The notes under the pieces: model-generated
Database searches by the model: none
What the model was told of the DNA's origin: nothing
The model's input: only the letters and a program-made list of their open reading frames with translations
Translations under genes and position numbers: made by a program
Shown here: positions 57,625-64,000 of the stretch, piece after piece
Position numbering within the stretch: position 1 is the first letter of the stretch
Layout: every line of letters starts with the position of its first letter
DNA from: Phaeoceros laevis
Lineage: Eukaryota; Anthocerotophyta; Anthocerotopsida; Notothyladales
NCBI GenBank assembly: GCA_049999765.1
Contig: JBNGIQ010009279.1
Span: 114,797 to 178,796 of the forward strand
Direction of reading: 5' to 3'
DNA length: 64,000 bases

Positions 57625-58950
57625 CTAGGCAGGAACTTTAAGTCTGCTCTATTCTAACGATCGCAAGCTATGTACAAACTATTATGTTGCACACCAGGAT
57701 CAGTGCATGATGTTCAAATTCTATATGATTCAAGAGTATTTACAGCTACTAATTAGGAGAATTGTTCAATGAAGATCAGCTGACACGAGTAAATATGTCA
57801 ACTTACATTAGTGGCGATTTTGAATAATTCCCTTTTGCCTCAAGTGGTTGATTTTCCCCTACAAGTGGATAGGTCTATGGTAACCACTGTTAAAAGAGCA
57901 TATTTGACAATGTTTTAAAAGGTCCACCCCTTTCATAAGCAAGTACAAAGATTAGAAATGTTTGTTGTGATTTAAAAAATATCTCCAGGGGCAGGGCTCA
58001 GTGGGAAATGAAGAGTGCTTGTGGATTTTATATAACTTTGGTGTCTCTTGCATGATTCTCCACAACATTAAGATGATAGTTAAGGACACAAATAAGGTTT
58101 CGGAAGTAACGACACTGCACATGTCATTGACAACATACATCAGTTTCACAAACTCTGAACGAAGATATAGAAGAGAAGGAGCCTGTAGAATTCAAAGACC
58201 TTCCACCAAACAATGATGAGGATAACCGACAACTGATCCCACAAGTGTTTGCAGTAAAGACTCAACTTGCCTTTTAGTCTCAGCTTGCTCCTTTTCAACT
58301 TGCACTTTGTCCTTCTCTGGCAAGAATGCTTCAGCCTTCCAGCTTGAGTTGAAAAAGAAATGCGGAACAGGTTGCAGAGGACCACCCTTGAGGTCAGGCA
58401 AAGTGATGTTTTTGTGCCCTTCATTGCGGCCAATGAAGCCGACATTGAGGCTGTTGCAATGATTGAAGAGATGTTGCCGAGGGATGACGACTTGATTAGT
58501 GAGGAGATGGGCCCTCATGGCAGCCAAGGGGGAGTTGTGGCTGATGTTATTGAACAAACTGGTTTGCCAGCGGAGGACATTGATGTTGCACCAATCGTGA
58601 ATGACGCCATGACCCCATATGTCACCCAGATTGAAGTTGTGGCAAATTCTGAATAGGTGAATACTCATTCTACATTTCATATTCCTGCCTCCACACTTCC
58701 GGATACTGTGAATGCAGGCCCGGTCAATTCAGATGTGCACTGCCCGGCACCTCCTACTGCTGTGGAGGGTTATATGAGTGGAGACCATGGAAACCAGGGC
58801 TGACAAATGGCGAGCTCTGAAAGAATGGTGTCCGACTTGACTGTTCCTACTGCTGTAGGAACATTCTGTGAGTGGAGACCTCATTTTTGCATCATCCACA
58901 TCCTTGTTGGTTCAAAATGTTCTTAGCTTTCAACATTCAACATGAAGTTG

Positions 58951-59038
58951 CTTACATTTAATTTCTTTGCTTACATTACATGAAGTTGCTTACATTACAT
59001 GTAATATGACAAATATCACCAAAGAAATTAAATGTAAG
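58951..59038. repeat. Inverted repeat with 19-bp perfect arms
   Basis: CTTACATTTAATTTCTTTG at 58951-58969 pairs with CAAAGAAATTAAATGTAAG at 59020-59038 around a 50-bp loop that itself repeats TTGCTTACATTACATG. It could be a MITE terminus or a hairpin. Confidence 0.85.
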
Positions 59039-59261
59039 CAAAATATAAACCCTAACCCTCTTACATGTAAAAAATTTCGGCCTCTTGGTAAAGTATAAGT
59101 AATTACATATGTAATTCAATTACATGTAAAGTGTAAAATACCCCTAACCACACCGAGAAACTTTTGAGTGTATTAAAAGATTCACAACAGTAATCAGCAT
59201 TTGCAGAGATATTACTGAGACATTGTTCTCAAAATGCTAGCTGATTTCATCAAGAGACTTT

Positions 59262-59320
59262 GTCCCTTTGGGGACATTCAAGTGGTAAAGAACCCCACCC
59301 CCCACCGGGGTTCAATACCC
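59262..59320 (+). repeat. tRNA-derived SINE-like head
   Basis: CATTCAAGTGGTAAAG (ending 59290) fits a Pol III A box and GGTTCAATACC (59309-59319) a B box, with tRNA-like spacing. The flanks GGGGACA and ACTAAGGGC are not further classifiable. Confidence 0.55.
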
Positions 59321-60394
59321 ACTAAGGGCAGTGTGCTCTATCAATTGGTTTTCAAAAAACCGAAAATCTACAGTGAAATGAAATCTAGAGTGAAATAAAA
59401 TCTACAGTGAAATGAAATCTAGTTGTTACATGACATAGCTTAACTAGTAAGTAACATGACATAGCTTAACCGTCATAGATGGCATGTCGAGTAGGAATAC
59501 TTGGCATGCCACGGACATGACGGCGTGCTCGATCCCAACGTGGAATCGGTATAGCGCGGCTCCTTGCTACTACTACTACTACTAGACTGTTCCTAGTATG
59601 CTTACCCATTTGGGTCAGCGGCTTAGTTTGTGAAGTTGTATCAAAGTTGTCATGGAATGAGGCTGCTGTATGATATTCTAACTAAATTTTCTACCACCTT
59701 CTCCCACTTCTAGGCATTCCTTAGAAACTTTGTCTAACTTTCAAACAATTTCTTAGCTTTCAACTCTTCAATTTGAATCGAGAAGTGTTTTTGTCTCCTC
59801 TAAGTCTCAATTCAACCCCCTATGTCTTTTGCCATTAATGGCAAGAGATTGCATTATCCTGGCCTTTTGGCAGCACTAAATTTGGTCTCGCCAGAAAGCC
59901 GAAAGATTGACCTAAAATGGCCTGGACCAAAAAGAGCGTTAGTTAGGTATAAACACTTTTTAGTTTTCTTGCAGCGAAAAGGGGGCCAAACTCGTGTTTG
60001 GCTCCCCTATACTGGCAAGTGCGAAAGTGCTCTCTATCCAAGGCTCTGAAATCTTGTTTGCGAGACCTTCAAATTGTCTATCTCATGTCATGTGAGGTCT
60101 ATTTGAGGATTTACATTTATTTATTCTTTGGTATGCACTTACTTTCGTAGAGTCATTATTTCGATTATTATTGACGATTCTCCATGAAATGTTAGTGAAT
60201 GTTTGGTCCACATTGGACACCTATCATTAAATAAATAATCATAAAGTCTGAAAAGTATAAAATATTGAAAATTGCTACGAAAAATTACTTGAAGTCAATA
60301 GATCAATATTCCATTATTCCTTCTAAAATATGATGCACAGTCCGCACATCACGTGATATACATAGATTTATTTTTGTCATTGTTCTGTACTTTT

Positions 60395-60406
60395 CTTTTA
60401 TAAAAT
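60395..60406 (+). promoter_or_regulatory. Possible TATA box of the small secreted peptide gene
   Basis: TTTTATAAAATA about 130 bp before the proposed ATG at 60532. In AT-rich DNA such strings also arise by chance. Confidence 0.3.
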
Positions 60407-60531
60407 ATTTCCACTTGAAGGAATTAAGAATAATGAAGAAAAAATTGTTCCATTTGTAGAAATAGAGATAGGCAGAGGTGGACTTTAAATGCTCAAAAGA
60501 AAATAGACTTCAGTCATTCATTTATGTATTA

Positions 60532-60810
60532 ATGGCTTGCAACAAAAGTATTAGCATGAGTCTTATAAGTGCTGTGTGCTTTGTTATCTTATTGAGCTCA
60601 TGCATTACTACGGAATCTAATGGTACTTCAAATGAAAAAAAATATGTCACCTTCTCAAATGTATATGTTTCTTCATGGAAGACTCAAAGTGGAGAAATTA
60701 TTGCACCCAATGATCATGTAAAAGAAGACGAGCATAGCCTCTCTCAAGACTTGGGAGATATAAGCTACGAGGATTATATAGATCTAGGTGCATCAGGAGG
60801 TTGCATGTAA
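60532..60810 (+). CDS. Candidate small secreted peptide precursor (92 aa)
   Basis: From ATG 60532 the frame gives a short basic start, a hydrophobic core (about residues 9-24, SLISAVCFVILLSSC) and a signal-peptidase-like site near TTESNG. A hydrophilic propeptide of about 60 residues follows. Acidic residues accumulate toward the C-terminus, which ends DISYEDYIDLGASGGCM. The Y-E-D-Y-I-D cluster is a plausible tyrosine-sulfation context, as in PSY, RGF and CIF hormone precursors, but I recognise no specific family and the consensus of those peptides is not matched. An earlier in-frame GTG at 60478 was rejected as a start. The gene stands alone in repeat-rich DNA with a TATA-like string upstream. 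A chance frame cannot be excluded. Confidence 0.45.
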   Translation: MACNKSISMSLISAVCFVILLSSCITTESNGTSNEKKYVTFSNVYVSSWKTQSGEIIAPNDHVKEDEHSLSQDLGDISYEDYIDLGASGGCM

Positions 60811-60854
60811 CATTTTGCAACTCGTATACTGTAATATCCTATAGATGATAATAA

Positions 60855-61090
60855 TGTAAGAATACATGCATATCCTACAGATGATAATATTGTAAGAATA
60901 CATGTATTTGTTACCCCTCCTTAGTTATGTAAGAATTTGACGTACATGACTTGAAATATCATTTGAAATGATGATAATACTGTAAGAATACATGCATATC
61001 CTATTGATGATAATATTGTAAGAATACATGTATTTGTTCCCCTCCTTAGTTATGTAAGAACTTGACGTATATGACTTGAAATATCATTTG
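60855..61090 (+). repeat. Tandem duplication, 126-bp period, two copies
   Basis: TGTAAGAATACATGCATATCC starts at 60855 and again at 60981, followed in both by ATACATGTATTTGTT, CCCTCCTTAGTTATGTAAGAA and ATATCATTTGAAAT. Differences are few. Confidence 0.9.
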
Positions 61091-61910
61091 AAATATTAAT
61101 AATTTTATTCAAGCTCCATCTTCTCGTGCTCCGATGTCTAGGAGAGAAAAATTTATATAGATTGTTAACTTGAGACAAGATAAGTATGTATTATGGAGTA
61201 GTCTCCTTTGTAAGTACATGAAAAGATATAATTCTAGGGGTATCATTAATTTTACTCTAACATGTAAGTTGTCATGAGAGTAGAGGTGCTAAAAAAAGTG
61301 AGAATCTTAATATCATGTCTCAACTTTCAAGTCTATGAAATTGCTGATATATTTTAGTTTTTTACTTATGAATGTGATAAGGACTACTTGAATTGGTTTA
61401 GGACTACTGTCACATGATAGAAAAATGTGTTACATTAATATGCTGCAAGCCTATGGTGTAGGAGTTGTGGTTATACTACTCTTCCTTGACATGTCAAAAT
61501 GTGCTATGGTGCAAGCTTATAGGAATAAGAATAGGAGATGTTGTACTACTCTTTTATGACATATCAAAATGTGCTATACTAGAAGGCTTCAGGTAGGAGT
61601 TGTCATTGTACCATGACATGTCTCTAGAGAGAGTTGCTGATCCACTTGTTTAGCTTTATGTTGCATAAGTTTATGGATGTATTACTTACTTGGGCCTAAA
61701 AACCAACTCACTTGAATGAGTTCCTAGTGCTATGACAACTGAAATATGACAAAATATGCTATGCTGCAAGTTTATACGAGTTACTAGTGCTGTAGGAGTT
61801 GTCCTTGTAAGTAGTATTTTTTTTTTCTTGGGGAGGAGATGTTACTCCGTTTATTTACAGCCGCGAGAGCGCTCAGAGCAGAACCTTACCAGGTAGAAGC
61901 ACCGTCAGCC

Positions 61911-62130
61911 ATTTGTGCCACTAGAGAGTCCATAGCGAGCCTAGAGAGCATGGCGAGCCTAGAGAGCATAGAGTCCATAGTAAGCCTAAGGAGCCCCTAG
62001 CGAGCCATGCCATGCATAGCTAGCCTAGATTTGTGCCACTAGAGAGTCCATAGCGAGCCTAGAGAGCATAGAGTCCATAGTAAGCCTAAGGAGCCACTAG
62101 TGAGCCATGCCACCAATAGCTAGCCTAGAG
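61911..62130 (+). repeat. Tandem duplication, 118-bp period, rich in AGCCTAG
   Basis: ATTTGTGCCACTAGAGAGTCC begins at 61911 and 62029. The first copy has an extra 18-bp internal repeat (GCGAGCCTAGAGAGCATG). The motif AGCCTAGAGAGCAT recurs several times, giving a CTAG-rich array. Confidence 0.9.
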
Positions 62131-63137
62131 AGCATGAGCCGTGAAGCCAGGTTCCTAAGCGTAACTTAAGCTTAAGTTTTATTTCCTGATGCACTTTAAG
62201 CCTAAGTTTACTGCCTAAGTTTTGCTTTCACGATAATAAATAAACGTAAATATCAACCTAACACTATATATGTACACTACCATGTTTCTAATGATTGACT
62301 AAAGTATTCTAACCTAACACTATATGCACAACCATGTTTACAATGATTGACTTAAAGTATTTTGAGCATGCAAATGTTGACTCTAAAGAGTTTCGTATTA
62401 GCATATGAGAGAGCTTTGTTGGACAAATAATGCATAAGATATTGAGTAAAACCTTGTTACAAATTTTGTTATATTGAGTAAAGCAATGTTATCATGGAGA
62501 TTGTCAAAGAATAGAAAAGCAAAATTCTCCATAGTAGAAATGAAACTAGTCTTTCCAGTAACTGGAATTTGGTTGATGATGATTATTGATTATGACATCG
62601 ACCCATCCGGGATTAACTGGGAGGACAAAAAATAAGGTATACATGAGTATGGAGTATAGTATGAGACAGGCCATAGTTATTAGTAAAACCACTGGGCCAC
62701 TAGCAGCACCACCGTCAAGGAAAGCAAGGAGGACCTCATTGAAGGACCTTTATCCACCACCAAGGATAGTGGTATGGTCTTTTGAAGTGGAACGGTCCAG
62801 AAGAAGAGGATCCATCTTGGCAGATCTAACGCTCATGGGAAACGATCATCGTATATGATCTTAACCTAATCTAATATACCGGCGCCTGGTATATAGGTAT
62901 ATAGCCGAAACGAGCCCAGTAATAACCTGGCCAAAGGAAGTTAAATCCCGGACCGAGTGAAGTTAAAACCCTGCCCCGAGCCCGGGGGGTAACAGATCCG
63001 GTGAGGCTTTCAAGTAGCTATCTCGAGCTTCCTACTCGAACTTCATGGTTACTTCTCCGAGAGTTCGACAACCTGATGCCGCCGAGTCTAGTGCATTTTG
63101 CGTTGCAGATATACCGGCACATGCTTCAGCGCAACAA

Positions 63138-64000
63138 ATGCATATGGCAGGCCAGCGGCTACCAGAATGCCTCAAGGGGCGGAGATCTTCAAAACTCCCC
63201 CTTCGAGATCTCAATTGCAACAAGCTCAAGGCCATCTGCTGCTTTATCTGCTGGATCTTGCAAGTGACATGGTGTGCAGGGACTTATGAGGACGCTAATT
63301 TGCCACAAGATGCAGCAGCTTCATCTCCGGTGGATCTTGATGACGGAGACTACCTTGCCCTGTTTGCAGCCCTGGGGGAATCAAGTCAGACTGCCGCTAT
63401 CGGCTTCCTCAATGGCCTCAACTTGACAGCGTTTCCTCCAAAGTGCACAGTATTTGTTCCGGATCAGTCTTCCATGTCAACAATCAAGACTACTGCACAC
63501 ATGTTTGTTCGGACACTGCGGTACCATGTGGTGCCTTTCCAACTATCCTTTGCAGACCTGGTAGTCTTGGAGATGGGAACTCGCTTGCCAACGGAACTGG
63601 AAGGGCAGACAATTCTTGTTACCGACAACTTGGTGAATTCCTACTCTATTGATGATGTGGGAGTTACTCGCCCCGATATCTACTCCGACGACAGACTGAC
63701 GGTGCATGGAACCAGCGGAATATTTAACTTCACAGTCTACGGTACTGATCGTGCTATGAGCAAAGCTGCATCTCCTTCAACACGTCCAGCTTCTCATCAG
63801 ACCCTAGTTACTGATCTGAGAAGTGATTTTTTGCCTCAGGCTGCTACTCCGGATCCGCACACCCCTCCAGCTGCTCATCCTCCTCCCCCGGCAGCAGTAT
63901 CGGTTGCGGACTCTCATGTTTTCCCACCTTCAACTCTACCTGCTCATCCGCCCCATGCTGTCTCGCATGTGCCTCCAACTCCTCCCATTGTTTTCGGAAA
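63138..64000 (+). CDS. Fasciclin (FAS1) domain protein, 3' end outside window
   Basis: The frame is open from 63138 (ATG-CAT-ATG, so the start may be 63138 or 63144) to the window end, at least 287 codons. An N-terminal stretch of basic residues precedes a hydrophobic segment (about 37-52, AICCFICWILQVTWC), a signal peptide or anchor. A single FAS1 domain follows (about 65-200): ALGESSQTAAIGFLNGLN, TVFVPDQSS, the H1-box-like RYHVVPFQLSFADL, GRLP-like GTRLPTELEGQTILVT, and a closing DDRLTVHGTSGIFNF. Beyond about 215 the sequence is Pro/His/Ser/Ala-rich (PPAAHPPPPA, PAHPPHA), typical of arabinogalactan-type O-glycosylated linkers. The expected location is the cell wall or plasma membrane surface, in adhesion or wall assembly. 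Whether a GPI signal follows cannot be seen. Confidence 0.85.
   Translation, partial: MHMAGQRLPECLKGRRSSKLPLRDLNCNKLKAICCFICWILQVTWCAGTYEDANLPQDAAASSPVDLDDGDYLALFAALGESSQTAAIGFLNGLNLTAFPPKCTVFVPDQSSMSTIKTTAHMFVRTLRYHVVPFQLSFADLVVLEMGTRLPTELEGQTILVTDNLVNSYSIDDVGVTRPDIYSDDRLTVHGTSGIFNFTVYGTDRAMSKAASPSTRPASHQTLVTDLRSDFLPQAATPDPHTPPAAHPPPPAAVSVADSHVFPPSTLPAHPPHAVSHVPPTPPIVFG

Larger units (their letters stand above)
56433..60531. other. AT-rich repeat-laden intergenic DNA
   Basis: No recognised gene. Contents: palindromes (56667-56686 and 59101-59116), an inverted repeat (58951-58969 with 59020-59038), a perfect 37-bp tandem pair (57551-57624), a dispersed repeat containing GGTATAGCGCGGC at 57303 and 59548, and a second SINE-like head at 59262-59320. 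Two opposing open frames at 58192-58680 have no recognised domain. Confidence 0.55.
60811..63137. other. AT-rich intergenic DNA with tandem duplications
   Basis: It holds the 126-bp and 118-bp tandem repeats described separately, degenerate repeats around TGACATGTCAAAATGTGCTAT (61480-61620 and 61730-61760) and a stretch at 62586-62858 with an unrecognised 90-codon frame. Base composition becomes GC-rich after 62880, toward the fasciclin gene. Confidence 0.5.

Noticed and set aside
62586-62858. 90-codon frame upstream of the fasciclin gene
   Set aside because: No domain, no codon bias signal I can see, and a start embedded in AT-rich repeat-flanking DNA.

Overview
The window is nuclear DNA of a land plant, and the evidence favours a seedless one (fern or lycophyte; a hornwort is possible). 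It carries nuclear homologues of organelle-targeted and cytosolic plant proteins with short GT-AG introns (mostly 65-120 bp). It also has two long PLS-type PPR genes, one intronless and one with a single 80-bp intron, whose repeat wording resembles the expanded editing-factor families of ferns and lycophytes. The gene density (about 17 genes in 64 kb) points to a compact genome. I could not run a search, so the lineage is an inference.

Layout. 0.6-16.3 kb is gene-dense: a secreted or single-pass cadherin-like protein (+), a KUP/HAK potassium transporter (+), a Golgi-type sulfotransferase (-), the DNA polymerase delta subunit POLD3 (-), a RING-H2 ubiquitin ligase (-) and an intronless malonyl-CoA synthetase (+). 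16.3-18.9 kb holds no recognisable gene. 18.9-28.7 kb carries a PPR protein whose first exon encodes an OSB-like PDF motif (-), plastid LPAT (+), plastid Obg GTPase (-) and a ZNRD2-like zinc-ribbon protein (+) head to head with Obg. 29.6-37.9 kb is one large 18-exon gene for the HECT ligase UPL3, with a 100-N gap in its first intron. 39.6-46.8 kb has a C2/proline-rich SRC2-like protein (-), a DUF1399/GRDP-like gene with two compensating frameshifts (+) and the Elongator acetyltransferase ELP3 (+). Relics and duplicated pieces of the ELP3 5' region lie around them. 47.1-54.6 kb has mitochondrial serine hydroxymethyltransferase (-), a DYW-type PPR protein with an altered C-terminus (-), a ZIP transporter relic (+) and ribosomal protein uS11/RPS14 (+).

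From 54.6 to 63 kb the sequence changes to AT-rich, repeat-laden intergenic DNA: a CATCC minisatellite, tRNA-derived SINE-like heads, palindromes and 118-126 bp tandem duplications. One short gene-like frame there encodes a candidate secreted peptide. The right edge cuts through a fasciclin-domain protein.

The genes do not form one pathway. Several shared themes are visible: organelle RNA processing and translation (two PPRs, Obg), lipid and malonyl-CoA metabolism (LPAT, AAE13), ubiquitin ligases (UPL3, RING-H2), tRNA modification and translation (ELP3, RPS14) and photorespiratory C1 metabolism (SHM). Exon boundaries below were placed by reading splice signals and checking that phases join in frame; they are not transcript-supported.
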